A stretch of DNA of 64,000 bases from Consotaella aegiceratis (lineage in GTDB: Bacteria; Pseudomonadota; Alphaproteobacteria; Rhizobiales; Rhizobiaceae): contig NZ_JAZHFT010000024.1 in assembly GCF_036541425.1 (NCBI RefSeq), positions 1 to 64,000 on the forward strand, in the 5' to 3' direction. Shown piece after piece: positions 8,839 to 17,884 of this stretch. Below the pieces are notes generated by a model. The model worked only from the letters and a program-made list of their open reading frames with translations, was not told where the DNA came from and searched no databases. The position numbers were made by a program, and so were the translations under genes. Positions within the stretch are counted from its first letter, which is position 1. Each line of letters begins with the position of its first letter.

Positions 8839-9582
8839 CTATTCCAGATCCTGCATGGCGCGCTCAACGAGCCGGGTCATAGCCTCCTGCGCCGCGTCGG
8901 GCTGGGCGGATCGGATCGCGGCGAAGACGGCGCGGTGATCGTCCATGGCGTTGCGAGGCACCGGCTGGGTGCGATGCTTGTAGAGCGTCGTCCACCGTAT
9001 CGCCGCGCCGATCCCAGTCGACAGCGATGCCAGCACCTCGTTGCCGGATGCGCTCAGAATCGTATCGTGAAACAGCCGGTCCGCATCCCGTCCTTCTTCC
9101 GTGGCGAGGGTGAGGCGATCCATGTCGTCGAGGGCGGTCGCCATGGCCGCCACCTGCGCGTCGCTTCGCCGCGAAGCCGCCAAAGCGGCTGCCGGCGGCT
9201 CGACGATGGTGCGCAGTTCGAACAATCCGCGCAGGAAGGCGGGATCCGGCTCGCCGGCTTCGAAGAACCAGCCGAGGACGTCGGGGTCGAGAAAACGCCA
9301 GCGATGCCGAGGGGTCACTCGTGTGCCGGTCTTCGGCCGGCTCTCGACCAGGCCCTTTGCGTCGAGCATCCTGACGCCTTCGCGATAGGCGGTGCGCGAA
9401 ACCCCGAGGGCGGCGCTGAACTCGATCTCGCCCGGCAACAGGTCGCCGGACTTGTAGCGGCCCGACACGATGGCCACCCCGAGATCACGCGCAATGTCGC
9501 CATGCAGCCGTCGCGCCGACTTGTTCGGCGAACGCGATTGCGGCAGTTCGCCGCGTTTGATGGGGCCGCTGGCGCCTGGCAT
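8839..9582 (-). CDS. FadR-subfamily GntR transcriptional regulator
   Basis: A 247-residue protein with a winged-helix domain at about residues 20-90 (LGVAIVSGRYKSGDLLPGE, then FSAALGVSRTAYREGVRMLDAKGLVESRPKTGTRV) and an all-helical FCD effector domain after residue 110 (FLRGLFELRTIVEPPAA, DADRLFHDTILSASGNEVL, DDHRAVFAAI). His residues in FHDTI and DDHRAV correspond to the metal/ligand site of FCD proteins, which usually sense small carboxylates or sugar acids. The ATG at 9582 follows a GAGAGG site. It is divergent from the aldose-epimerase/pentonate-dehydratase pair across 384 bp, so it probably controls that pair. This is an inference from position. Confidence 0.88.
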   Translation of the reverse strand: MPGASGPIKRGELPQSRSPNKSARRLHGDIARDLGVAIVSGRYKSGDLLPGEIEFSAALGVSRTAYREGVRMLDAKGLVESRPKTGTRVTPRHRWRFLDPDVLGWFFEAGEPDPAFLRGLFELRTIVEPPAAALAASRRSDAQVAAMATALDDMDRLTLATEEGRDADRLFHDTILSASGNEVLASLSTGIGAAIRWTTLYKHRTQPVPRNAMDDHRAVFAAIRSAQPDAAQEAMTRLVERAMQDLE

Positions 9583-9966
9583 TGCGTTTCCTCTCCCTAT
9601 AAATCAGCCATCACGTAATTTGTCTGAGTATTAGTTGACTTGGCAGTGAGTGCCGAGCAAGATACCGGCCGATGATACAACCTGTTGTTTGGTGCCCGGT
9701 GCCGCAAGCGGAGCGAAGACATGACGGCCGTTCGTTTGCGCGTCGCGTCGCTTTCCACCGGACCGTGGCTGTCGTCCTGCTGCAAGGCTCGATGCCGGCG
9801 AGGTCCGAGAACCCAATCGGGGAGCGGCAGGGAGGGGCCGAGCCATGAGTTGCTGCGCTGTATTGATCGATCGTCTGCGATGTATTGCGATTGTCGAGCG
9901 CCTTCTTGTCGATCGTCAGGTCCCCCTAAATCTTTGTCATAGAACAATCGCGAAAGGAAATGGAAG
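9583..9966. other. Intergenic region between divergent FadR-type gene and galM
   Basis: This 384-bp stretch has no convincing gene. Weak dyads that a GntR-type dimer could use are ACAAC-CT-GTTGT at 9677-9688 and TTGT-N6-ACAA near 9936-9949, the latter just before the galM ribosome site. The first 100 bases are more AT-rich than the neighbours and would suit a promoter. No operator can be assigned with confidence. Confidence 0.4.
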
Positions 9967-11046
9967 ATGGCGGCGGGGTTGACCCGAACGGAGTTCGGAA
10001 CGCTGCGAAACGGCGAGGTCGTCGAGGCGATAGAGCTTTTCGACAGCGATGGCCTGACCGTGCGGCTGATCGCCTACGGCGCCGCGATCCAATCGCTTTT
10101 CGTGCCGGATCGCGAGGGACAGCTGGCCGATGTGGTGCTCGGTCGCTCGACCATTGCCGGCTACGAAGAAAAGTCGCGGTATTTCGGCGCAACGGTGGGG
10201 CGCTACGCCAACCGCATTGCCGCCGGCCGCTTTTCGCTGGACGGCGTCGACTACAGGATCGCACCCAACAACGGGCCGAATGCGCTGCATGGCGGTGCCG
10301 GCGGCTTCGACCGCCGGCTCTGGACAATTGCGGCCGCCATCGAGACCCCGGCGCCGTCGGTCACCTTCCATCGGGTGAGCGAGGATGGCGAGGAGGGGTT
10401 CCCGGGCCGCGTCGAGGTCGATGTCACCTACACGCTCTCGGCGCCGAACGAACTGACCGTCGCCTACGAGGCGACCACCGATCGCGTGACGATCATCAAT
10501 ATGACCAATCACAGCTTTTTCAACCTGGGCGGCGTCGAACAGGTTCGCAGCATCCTCGATCACCGGCTGAGTGTCGAGGCCGACGCCTTCCTGCCGGTCG
10601 ACGCGACGTCCATTCCGACCGGCGAGGTACGCGCGGTGGCCGATACGGCTTTCGATTTCCGCACCGTCAGGCCGGTGGGCGCTTGCATCCGCGACGGCGA
10701 CGAAGAACAGATCGTGTTCGGGCACGGCTACGACCACAATTTCGTGCTGCGCGGCGGCGCGACGGCCGAGCCCAAGCCGGCGGCGCGCCTGGAAGACCCC
10801 GCATCCGGACGTGTGATGGAGCTTTTGACGACCGAGCCGGGCGTCCAGGTCTATGCCGGCAATTTCCTCGATTCCACGGTCGTAGGCAAATACGGCGAGA
10901 TCTACCGGCAATCCGACGCCTTCTGCCTGGAGCCGCAGCATTTTCCGGATTCGCCGAACCGTCCGGAGTTCCCCTCGGTTCGCCTCGATCCGGGAGAGGT
11001 CTACCGGCACGTGTCGATCTACCGCTTTTCCACCTCCCAACGCTGA
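9967..11046 (+). CDS. galM: Aldose 1-epimerase (mutarotase)
   Basis: The 359-residue protein is a full-length galactose-mutarotase-type enzyme: GRYANRIAAGRFSLDG near residue 80, NALHGGAGGFDRRLW near 105 with the first catalytic His, NMTNHSFFNLGG near 180 with the second His, and FCLEPQHFPDSPN near 320 with the catalytic Glu. It interconverts alpha and beta anomers of aldoses in the cytoplasm. The ATG at 9967 follows an AAGGAAA site. It lies 25 bp before a pentonate-dehydratase gene on the same strand, so it likely feeds beta-anomers of a pentose or galactose into an oxidative (non-phosphorylating) pathway. Confidence 0.9.
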   Translation: MAAGLTRTEFGTLRNGEVVEAIELFDSDGLTVRLIAYGAAIQSLFVPDREGQLADVVLGRSTIAGYEEKSRYFGATVGRYANRIAAGRFSLDGVDYRIAPNNGPNALHGGAGGFDRRLWTIAAAIETPAPSVTFHRVSEDGEEGFPGRVEVDVTYTLSAPNELTVAYEATTDRVTIINMTNHSFFNLGGVEQVRSILDHRLSVEADAFLPVDATSIPTGEVRAVADTAFDFRTVRPVGACIRDGDEEQIVFGHGYDHNFVLRGGATAEPKPAARLEDPASGRVMELLTTEPGVQVYAGNFLDSTVVGKYGEIYRQSDAFCLEPQHFPDSPNRPEFPSVRLDPGEVYRHVSIYRFSTSQR

Positions 11047-11071
11047 CGCCCTGCTTTTGCGATCGAAGACG

Positions 11072-12886
11072 ATGACCAAGCCCAGCACCCCCATCTCCCA
11101 GTCCGGCCGGCAATTGCGCTCGCGCGCCTGGTTCGACAATCCGCACAATCCGGATATGACGGCGCTCTATCTGGAGCGCTATCTCAACTTCGGCATCAGC
11201 CAGGAAGAGCTTCAATCCGGCCGTCCGATCATCGGCATCGCCCAGACCGGCTCGGATCTGGTGCCGTGCAACCGGCATCATCTCGACTTGGCCTCGCGGA
11301 TTCGCGACGGCATCCGCGAGGCCGGTGGAATTCCGCTCGAATTTCCGGTGCATCCCCTGCAGGAGACCGGTAAGCGGCCGACCGCAGCCCTCGACCGGAA
11401 TCTCGCCTATCTGGGCCTGGTGGAGGTGCTCTACGGCTATCCGCTCGACGGCGTGGTACTGACGATCGGCTGCGACAAGACCACGCCGGCCTGCCTGATG
11501 GCCGCCGCGACCGTCAACATTCCCGCGATCGCACTGTCGGTCGGGCCGATGCTGAACGGCTGGTTCCGCGGCGAGCGAACGGGGTCGGGCACCATTGTCT
11601 GGAAGGCGCGCGAGATGCTGGCCGCCGGCGAGATCGACTATGCCGGCTTCGTGGCGCTGGTCGCCTCCTCGGCGCCGTCGACCGGCTATTGCAACACCAT
11701 GGGCACGGCCACCACGATGAACTCGCTGGCCGAGGCGCTGGGCATGCAGCTGCCGGGCTCGGCTGCGATCCCCGCGCCCTACCGCGATCGCCAGGAGATG
11801 GCTTACCGCACAGGCCTACGCATCGTCGACATGGTGCAGGAGGATCTGAAGCCCTCCGACATCATGACGCGCGAGGCCTTCGTCAACGCCATCCGGGTGA
11901 ATTCGGCGATCGGCGGCTCGACCAATGCGCCGATCCATCTGGAGGGCATCGCCCGTCATCTGGGCGTCGAGCTGACGGTCGACGACTGGCAGACCTATGG
12001 CGAGGAGATCCCGCTCCTGGTCAATCTGCAGCCGGCCGGCGACTATCTGGGCGAGGACTACTATCACGCCGGCGGCGTGCCGGCCGTGGTGGCGCAGCTC
12101 ATGAGAGAGGGGCTGATCCACGAAGACGCGATGACCGTCAACGGTCAGCCCATCGGCGACAATTGCCGCGGTGTCCTGATCCAGGACGAGAACGTGATCC
12201 GGCCGATCGACCGGCCGCTCAAGCAGCATGCCGGCTTCCGCGTTCTGCGGGGCAATCTGTTCTCCTCGGCGATCATGAAGATGAGCGTCGTCTCGCAGGA
12301 ATTCCGCGACCGCTATCTCTCCAATCCCGCCGATCCCATGGCCTTCGAGGGCCGGGCGATCGTGTTCGACGGGCCGGAGGACTATCACGCTCGCATCGAC
12401 GATCCGGCGCTCGCCATCGACGAGCACACCGTGCTGTTCATGCGTGGTGCGGGGCCGATCGGCTATCCGGGCGCGGCGGAAGTGGTGAACATGCGGGCGC
12501 CCGATTACCTGATCAAGAAGGGCGTCACGTCGCTCGCCTGCATCGGCGACGGTCGCCAGTCCGGGACGTCGGGTTCGCCCTCGATCCTCAACGCCTCGCC
12601 GGAGGCCGCCGCCGGCGGCGGCTTGGCGCTGCTTCGAACCGGCGACCGGGTGCGCATCGATCTGGGCCGGGGCAGCGCAAACATCCTGATTTCCGACGAG
12701 GACCTGGAGGAACGTCGCTCTGCGCTGGAGGCCGAGGGCGGCTATCCCTATCCGGCGAGCCAGACGCCCTGGCAGGAAATCCAGCGTTCGATGGTCGCCC
12801 AGATGGGCGATGGCGCGGTGCTGGAACCTGCCGTTGCGTTCCAGCGGATCGCCCAGACCAAGGGACTGCCGCGCGACAGCCATTGA
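11072..12886 (+). CDS. Sugar-acid dehydratase, XylD-like (IlvD/EDD family)
   Basis: A 604-residue IlvD/EDD dehydratase. Cys residues for the Fe-S cluster are in SDLVPCNRHH, TIGCDKTTPAC and STGYCNTMGTA. The overall sequence (RSRAWFDNPHNPDMTALYLE near the start, EFPVHPLQETGKRPTAALDR) closely resembles, from memory, Caulobacter crescentus xylonate dehydratase XylD rather than dihydroxy-acid dehydratase or phosphogluconate dehydratase. It should convert D-xylonate or a related pentonate to the 2-keto-3-deoxy acid. The ATG at 11072 is preferred over an in-frame TTG at 11057, though the ribosome site is weak. It forms a pair with galM and lies opposite the FadR-type regulator. No pentose dehydrogenase or lactonase gene is next to it, so the rest of the pathway must be elsewhere. 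Confidence 0.85.
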   Translation: MTKPSTPISQSGRQLRSRAWFDNPHNPDMTALYLERYLNFGISQEELQSGRPIIGIAQTGSDLVPCNRHHLDLASRIRDGIREAGGIPLEFPVHPLQETGKRPTAALDRNLAYLGLVEVLYGYPLDGVVLTIGCDKTTPACLMAAATVNIPAIALSVGPMLNGWFRGERTGSGTIVWKAREMLAAGEIDYAGFVALVASSAPSTGYCNTMGTATTMNSLAEALGMQLPGSAAIPAPYRDRQEMAYRTGLRIVDMVQEDLKPSDIMTREAFVNAIRVNSAIGGSTNAPIHLEGIARHLGVELTVDDWQTYGEEIPLLVNLQPAGDYLGEDYYHAGGVPAVVAQLMREGLIHEDAMTVNGQPIGDNCRGVLIQDENVIRPIDRPLKQHAGFRVLRGNLFSSAIMKMSVVSQEFRDRYLSNPADPMAFEGRAIVFDGPEDYHARIDDPALAIDEHTVLFMRGAGPIGYPGAAEVVNMRAPDYLIKKGVTSLACIGDGRQSGTSGSPSILNASPEAAAGGGLALLRTGDRVRIDLGRGSANILISDEDLEERRSALEAEGGYPYPASQTPWQEIQRSMVAQMGDGAVLEPAVAFQRIAQTKGLPRDSH

Positions 12887-12969
12887 ACCGGCCGTGATGC
12901 GCCGTCCCGCTTATCCCCGCCGGTCGACACCCTGGCACACTGATGCCCTGTGTCGAAGGCGGGGAGTGG

Positions 12970-13794
12970 ATGATGGGTGTTTCGAGAGATGTCGTGGACG
13001 CGGCAAGGCAGGTGGAAAGCCAGACCGGCGTGGCGGCCGCGGTGCTGATCGCGGTGGCGTTGGTGGAAACCAATGCCAAAGCCTTCGCGCTCGTCGGGAA
13101 TCGGCAGGAGCCGCTGATCCGGTTCGAGGGACATTATTTCGATCGCGGCCTGCGCGGAGATGCCCGTGCGACGGCTCGCGCCGCCGGACTGGCCGATCCG
13201 CGCGCGGGCCGTATCGCCAATCCGCGCTCGCAGGCCGCGCGTTGGCGGCTTTTGGACCGCGCCGTGGCGATCGACGCGGAGGCGGCCCATGCGGCCACCT
13301 CGTGGGGTCTGGGCCAGGTCATGGGCGCGCATTGGAAGAAACTGGGCTTTGCCAGCGCAACGGATCTCGCGGCCACGGCGCGCCAGTCAACTGCGGGCCA
13401 ATTCGATATCGTCGCGCGATTCCTCCGTCTGGGCGGACTCGATCGCCGTCTGGATCGCGCCGACTTCGAGGGCTTTGCGCGGCGCTACAACGGCCCCGGC
13501 TTCCGTCGGAACCGCTACGACGACAAGATCGCCGTGGCGCTCACCAAGGCCCGACGAGCCTTGGCCGACCCGTTGGAAAGCAACATGACCCAGCTCGGCG
13601 CGCGCGGCGCTGCGGTCACGGCGCTGCAGCGCGGCCTCTGCCAGGTGGGGCTCGATGTGGTGGTCGATGGCATCTTCGGGCCAAAGACGCGAGCGATGGT
13701 CGCTCTGTTTCAGGCCCGGCAGGGGATGGTCGCGACGGGGGCCGCCGATCGGGGCGTCTTCGACGCGCTTGGGGTGACGGCGACCGCCGGCTGA
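12970..13794 (+). CDS. N-acetylmuramidase-type lysozyme with peptidoglycan-binding domain
   Basis: A protein of about 274 residues. The N-terminal 180 residues match the N-acetylmuramidase (DUF3380) domain found in phage endolysins: AVALVETNAKAFAL, EPLIRFEGHYFDR, AATSWGLGQVMG, ARRYNGPGF. The Glu in VALVETNA is the probable catalytic acid. The C-terminal 65 residues (LGARGAAVTALQRGL, DGIFGPKTRAMVALFQ) form a PG_binding_1 domain. There is no signal peptide, as in many phage enzymes, so release or a holin would be needed for periplasmic action. The start is one of two adjacent ATGs (12970, 12973) after GGGGAG. No phage genes surround it; it sits between xylD and the trehalose genes. It may be a domesticated phage lysozyme. 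Confidence 0.82.
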   Translation: MMGVSRDVVDAARQVESQTGVAAAVLIAVALVETNAKAFALVGNRQEPLIRFEGHYFDRGLRGDARATARAAGLADPRAGRIANPRSQAARWRLLDRAVAIDAEAAHAATSWGLGQVMGAHWKKLGFASATDLAATARQSTAGQFDIVARFLRLGGLDRRLDRADFEGFARRYNGPGFRRNRYDDKIAVALTKARRALADPLESNMTQLGARGAAVTALQRGLCQVGLDVVVDGIFGPKTRAMVALFQARQGMVATGAADRGVFDALGVTATAG

Positions 13795-13858
13795 GTTGCC
13801 GGAGAAGGCGGTTGGGCGGTTGGCCATCGGCGCGTTCGGCGCTATCTTGGCAGGCGAC

Positions 13859-14581
13859 ATGACTATTCCGCCCCCGCTTGATCCGCAGCGCCATGCGCTT
13901 TTTCTGGACTTCGACGGGACGCTCGTCGACCTGGTGGACGATCCGGACGCGGTCCGCATCGCTCCCCATGTGCTCGATCGCCTGAGCGTCCTGCAATCGG
14001 AGCTTTCCGGCGCTTTGGCGGTGGTCAGCGGCCGGCGGATCGCCGATCTCGACCGATTCCTCTCGCCGCTGCGCTTTGCCGCTGCCGGCGTGCATGGGCT
14101 GGAGCGACGGGCCGACCCCGGCGATCCCATCAGCCGGCTGATGGAGCCGGAGGCGCTCGATACGATCCGCCGGACCTTGCAGGCCGAACTCGCGGCCGAG
14201 CCTCGGTTGAAGCTCGAGGACAAGGGCATGGCGCTGGTGCTGCACTATCGCACGGCGCCCGATCTTGCCGGCCTCGCCGCGCAGATCATGGCCGGCGCGA
14301 CGGATGGTCGCGAGGATCTGGTGGTGATGAAGGGCGACCAGATCGTCGAGGTTCATCCTGCCGGCATGGACAAGGGCGTGGCCGTCGCCGACCTGATGGG
14401 ACAGGGTCCTTTCATCGGACGAACGCCGATCTATGCCGGCGACGACGTGACCGACGAATACGCCTTGCGTCATGTCAGCGAGGCGGGCGGAATTTCCATT
14501 AAGATCGGCGGTGCTGCGACGTGTGCGGAGTATCGCTTGGCGGATGTCTCGGCTCTGCACGACTGGCTGGGGGCACGATAA
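13859..14581 (+). CDS. otsB: Trehalose-6-phosphate phosphatase
   Basis: A 240-residue HAD-superfamily protein with LFLDFDGTLVDL at about residue 13 (nucleophile Asp), AVVSGRRIADL near 56 (motif II Ser), EVHPAGMDKGVAV near 165 (Lys) and IYAGDDVTDEYALRHV near 190 (acidic motif). These are the OtsB-type cap and core arrangement. It dephosphorylates trehalose-6-phosphate, giving the compatible solute trehalose. The ATG at 13859 is taken as start; an in-frame TTG at 13796 lies in the previous intergenic stretch. It is followed after 109 bp by otsA on the same strand, the usual operon. Confidence 0.92.
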   Translation: MTIPPPLDPQRHALFLDFDGTLVDLVDDPDAVRIAPHVLDRLSVLQSELSGALAVVSGRRIADLDRFLSPLRFAAAGVHGLERRADPGDPISRLMEPEALDTIRRTLQAELAAEPRLKLEDKGMALVLHYRTAPDLAGLAAQIMAGATDGREDLVVMKGDQIVEVHPAGMDKGVAVADLMGQGPFIGRTPIYAGDDVTDEYALRHVSEAGGISIKIGGAATCAEYRLADVSALHDWLGAR

Positions 14582-14690
14582 CAACGGTGGCGGAATGGGG
14601 ATGCTGGACGAAGTTGGCCGAAGGTCAGGCAGGAATGGGTTCGACGATGAAATCCTGATCAAGCAGGATGGCATTTCGGAGGTGGGAGCC

Positions 14691-16088
14691 ATGACCGAAG
14701 AACAGCATCGTCTGGTCGTCGTATCGAATCGCGTCGGACCGCTGAAGGACGAGGGCAAGGCCGGCGGCCTGGCCGTCGGGCTGGCCGACGCGCTGCGGCG
14801 ACGCGGCGGCCTCTGGTTCGGCTGGAGCGGCGAGACCTCGGACGAGGGAACGTTCAGCCCGGAAAAGACCGAGATCTACGACCATACGGCCATGACGACG
14901 ATCGACATGACCGAAGAGGACCTCAAGGGCTTCTACCTCGGTTATGCCAACCGCTCTTTGTGGCCGTTGCTGCACTACCGGCTCGATCTGGCTGAATTCG
15001 ACGACTGGTCGGACCGGATCTATCGCCATGTCAACGAGCGTTTCGCGGTTCGGCTGGCCGGCCTGGTCGATGATACCGACCTGGTCTGGGTGCACGACTA
15101 CCACTTCTTTTATCTCGGCGCAGAGATGCGCAAATGCGGCTTCAAGGGGCGGCTCGGCTTCTTCCTCCATATCCCGTTCTGCCCGCCGGAAATCTTCACC
15201 GCGCTGCCGTCGAGCCACGACATCATCCGGGCGATGCTGGCCTATGACGTGATCGGATTTCAAACCGAGACCGATCGGCGCAACTTCGTGGCGTTTTGCG
15301 TCTACGAACTCGGCGGCGAGGAGTTGGAGAACGACCAGGTGCGCGTTGGCGACCGCACGGTGACCGCGTGCGCCATTCCCATCGGTATCGACGCCGAAGG
15401 GTTTGCCCGCTTCGCGCTTTCGGCCGAGGCCGTCGAGCACGAGGACATGGTGCGCGACATCTCGCATGAACGCCAGCAAATCGTCGGCGTCGATCGCATG
15501 GACTACTCCAAGGGCCTGCTCGAACGCTTCAAGGGTTTCGACAGGCTGCTCGACAGCTATCCGGAGAACCGGGGCAACGTCCAGTTTCTGCAGGTGGCGC
15601 CGCTGTCGCGATCGGAGCTGAACGCTTATGCCGAGCTGCGCGACGAGCTGGAAAAGCTCGCCGGGCGCACGAACGGCCGGTTCGCGACGCTCGACTGGAC
15701 GCCCATCCAGATCATGACGCGCGGCTTCACGCGCCGCGCGCTGGCCGGCATCTATCGCGCGGCGCGGGTGTGCATGGTGACGCCGCTGCGCGACGGCATG
15801 AACCTGGTGGCCAAGGAATATGTGGCGGCGCAGAACCCGGACGATCCGGGTGTCCTGATCTTGTCGCGGTTTGCCGGTGCGCGGGCCGAACTGGCGTGCG
15901 GTGCGCTCATCGTCAATCCCTATTCGACCGACAACGTGGCCGCCGCCTTGCAGACCGCCCTCAAGATGCCGCTGGAAGAGCGTCAGCGGCGTTGGCAGGC
16001 GATGCGCAAGCAGGTTTTCACTGGGACGGCCGAGCAATGGTGCAATCGTTTCCTGGCTGCGCTCGAAGCGGTGGAGATCGCCGCCTGA
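14691..16088 (+). CDS. otsA: Trehalose-6-phosphate synthase
   Basis: A 465-residue GT20 enzyme. Visible blocks are RLVVVSNRVGPL at the start, WVHDYHFFYLGAEMRK near residue 130, LGFFLHIPFCPPEIF near 150, IVGVDRMDYSKGLLERFKGF near 265 and TPLRDGMNLVAKEYVA near 365, covering the UDP-glucose and glucose-6-phosphate sites. It makes trehalose-6-phosphate for OtsB. The start at 14691 is fixed by GGAGG just upstream; the open frame continues back to 14472 inside otsB but without a better start. Length is typical of bacterial OtsA. Confidence 0.93.
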   Translation: MTEEQHRLVVVSNRVGPLKDEGKAGGLAVGLADALRRRGGLWFGWSGETSDEGTFSPEKTEIYDHTAMTTIDMTEEDLKGFYLGYANRSLWPLLHYRLDLAEFDDWSDRIYRHVNERFAVRLAGLVDDTDLVWVHDYHFFYLGAEMRKCGFKGRLGFFLHIPFCPPEIFTALPSSHDIIRAMLAYDVIGFQTETDRRNFVAFCVYELGGEELENDQVRVGDRTVTACAIPIGIDAEGFARFALSAEAVEHEDMVRDISHERQQIVGVDRMDYSKGLLERFKGFDRLLDSYPENRGNVQFLQVAPLSRSELNAYAELRDELEKLAGRTNGRFATLDWTPIQIMTRGFTRRALAGIYRAARVCMVTPLRDGMNLVAKEYVAAQNPDDPGVLILSRFAGARAELACGALIVNPYSTDNVAAALQTALKMPLEERQRRWQAMRKQVFTGTAEQWCNRFLAALEAVEIAA

Positions 16089-16118
16089 GCCGCGATCGGT
16101 CGGGTTGGGCGTTCGAAC

Positions 16119-16138
16119 CGCTCCCACCGCCGGGAGCG
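16119..16138 (+). terminator. Possible stem-loop after otsA
   Basis: Perfect 7-bp arms CGCTCCC and GGGAGCG around a six-base loop, 31 bp after the otsA stop. There is no T-run, so this is only a possible terminator or mRNA-end structure. Confidence 0.35.
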
Positions 16139-16334
16139 CCTCGATCGAATCGCGTCGTTGCGCCGCTGGACGAGATGCCGCGGGATAGCCGTCATGCGTT
16201 GCGGTGACTTCCCTTTTGCGCCGCGAGGCTCTAGTCAGGCGGCCGACACCTCGAACAGGCAGAGACGGCACCATCCGGCTGCACGGCCTTTCGCCTGCTT
16301 TGCCCGTGCATGCTCTAGAAATCAGGACGATCCG

Positions 16335-16979
16335 ATGGCCCAGAAGACGAAGGCACTGACTCCCATCCTGACGGCCCAGCCCGTCGTGCCCGTGGTTGTG
16401 GTGGATACGGCCCGCGAAGCGGTGGATCTGGCCCGGGCGCTGGCCAAGGGCGGCCTGACGGCGATCGAGATCACCTTGCGGACGCCGGCCGCGCTCGACG
16501 CGATTCGCTGCGTCGTCGAGGAGGTTCCGGAAGCGGTCTGCGGTGCAGGCACGGTGCTCAACCCGCGACAATTTGACCAGGCGGTGGCCGCCGGCTCCAA
16601 GTTCATCGTGTCGCCCGGCGCGACGATGGAACTGCTCGACGCCGCGCGTGCTTCGGCCGTGCCGCTGCTGCCCGGCGCCGGAACGCCCAGCGAGGTCATG
16701 GCGATGATCGAGGAGGGCTACGAGCTCTTGAAGTTCTTCCCGGCCGAGCAGTCGGGCGGCGCCTCCTATCTGAAGTCGCTCTCGGCGGTCTTTCCGCAGG
16801 TCAAGTTCTGCCCGACCGGCGGTATCTCTATGAAGAACGTCGGCGACTATCTGGCCTTGCCGAACATCATCTGCGTCGGCGGCTCGTGGGTCTGCCCGAA
16901 GGATCTGGTGGCTGCCGGAAACTTCGACGAGATTACCCGTCTGGCGTCCGAAGCGGCCGGATTGGCCAAGAAGAACTGA
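16335..16979 (+). CDS. eda: 2-dehydro-3-deoxy-6-phosphogluconate (KDPG) aldolase
   Basis: A 214-residue class I aldolase of the Eda family. TAIEITLRTPAAL near residue 43 contains the catalytic Glu, AGTVLNPRQFDQAVAAGSKFIVSPG near 75 is the phosphate/substrate region, and YELLKFFPAEQSGG near 135 holds the Schiff-base Lys; CPTGGISMKN near 160 is the phosphate loop. It splits KDPG into pyruvate and glyceraldehyde-3-phosphate in the Entner-Doudoroff pathway and may also act on 4-hydroxy-2-oxoglutarate. The ATG at 16335 follows AGGA with 7-bp spacing. No edd or glucokinase gene lies beside it. Confidence 0.92.
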   Translation: MAQKTKALTPILTAQPVVPVVVVDTAREAVDLARALAKGGLTAIEITLRTPAALDAIRCVVEEVPEAVCGAGTVLNPRQFDQAVAAGSKFIVSPGATMELLDAARASAVPLLPGAGTPSEVMAMIEEGYELLKFFPAEQSGGASYLKSLSAVFPQVKFCPTGGISMKNVGDYLALPNIICVGGSWVCPKDLVAAGNFDEITRLASEAAGLAKKN

Positions 16980-16987
16980 CGCGCCGC

Positions 16988-17884
16988 TTGCCGCCACGCG
17001 GCCATCGTTTGCCGGCTCGTCGCTTGCGTCGACTGCTGATGGCCGTTCTGCCACTCGGCATCGGCCTGTCGGCCTGTTCTGCGGGCGTCACGCTGCTCAA
17101 TGTGGTGACCAGCCGTGCGGGATACGAGGTCCTGCACGACCAGCCCTATGCGGAAGGCGAGCGCGGCCGCTACGATCTCTATGTTCCCGACGGCGCGGAC
17201 GCCGCGACGCCGATGGTGGTCTTCCTCTACGGCGGAAGCTGGGACAGCGGGTCGAAGGACATCTACGCTTTCCTCGGCCAGTCGCTCGCCAGTGCCGGCA
17301 TCGCGGTCGCCATCCCCGACTACCGGCTTTATCCCGAGGTGGTCTTTCCAGCCTTCGTGGAAGACGGGGCGGCCGCAGTGGCGGCGGTCGCCGAGGCGGC
17401 GTCGGCCGGTGAGGGTCTTCCTGCTGGCGACCATCCTCTGTTTTTGATGGGGCATTCGGCCGGTGCGGAAATCGCTGCCCTGCTGGCCTTCGATCGGCGC
17501 TATCTGGCCCGCGAAGGTCTTGCCCAGGATCGCCTGGCGGGTTTCATCGGACTGGCCGGGCCCTATGACTTTCTGCCTCTGACGGAGGAGCGCTACAAGC
17601 GGATCTTTCCGGAGGCGACGCGCGTGGCCAGCCAGCCGATCAACTTCGTGGACGAAAAGGCGCCGCCCATGCTGCTGATCGCGGGGGACGGCGACACCAC
17701 GGTCGATCCCGGCAACACGCGGCGGCTCGGCGCGAAGGCCGCAGCCGTGGGGGCGTCGGCGAGCGTGGAAATCCTTCCCGGCTTGTCGCATATTGGCGTG
17801 CTGCGTGTTCTGGCGACCGCCTTGCCGTTTCAGAACGAGCAGATTCGAGACAGCATTCTTCGCTTCATCCGGGAGCGCTCATGA
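16988..17884 (+). CDS. Alpha/beta hydrolase (BD-FAE-type esterase), predicted lipoprotein
   Basis: About 298 residues. MVVFLYGGSWDSGSK is the oxyanion-hole region with Tyr where the usual HGG has His, FLMGHSAGAEIAALLAF is the nucleophile elbow (GHSAG), AGDGDTTVDPG gives the acid and GLSHIGVL the His of the triad. The N-terminus has an Arg-rich stretch, a hydrophobic run and LSAC, a good lipobox, so it is probably anchored in a membrane after export. The start is uncertain: TTG at 16988 (chosen because it keeps the positive n-region), TTG at 17009 or ATG at 17039; none has a strong ribosome site. The stop overlaps the following GNAT start in ATGA, so the two are translationally coupled. The substrate is unknown. 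Confidence 0.78.
   Translation: MPPRGHRLPARRLRRLLMAVLPLGIGLSACSAGVTLLNVVTSRAGYEVLHDQPYAEGERGRYDLYVPDGADAATPMVVFLYGGSWDSGSKDIYAFLGQSLASAGIAVAIPDYRLYPEVVFPAFVEDGAAAVAAVAEAASAGEGLPAGDHPLFLMGHSAGAEIAALLAFDRRYLAREGLAQDRLAGFIGLAGPYDFLPLTEERYKRIFPEATRVASQPINFVDEKAPPMLLIAGDGDTTVDPGNTRRLGAKAAAVGASASVEILPGLSHIGVLRVLATALPFQNEQIRDSILRFIRERS

Noticed and set aside
12970..13794. Possible prophage because of the endolysin-like gene
   Set aside because: All neighbours are metabolic genes, with no integrase, structural genes or attachment repeats.
14625..17054. An 809-codon open frame on the minus strand over otsA and eda
   Set aside because: It is antisense to well-recognised enzymes and shows the same composition artefact.
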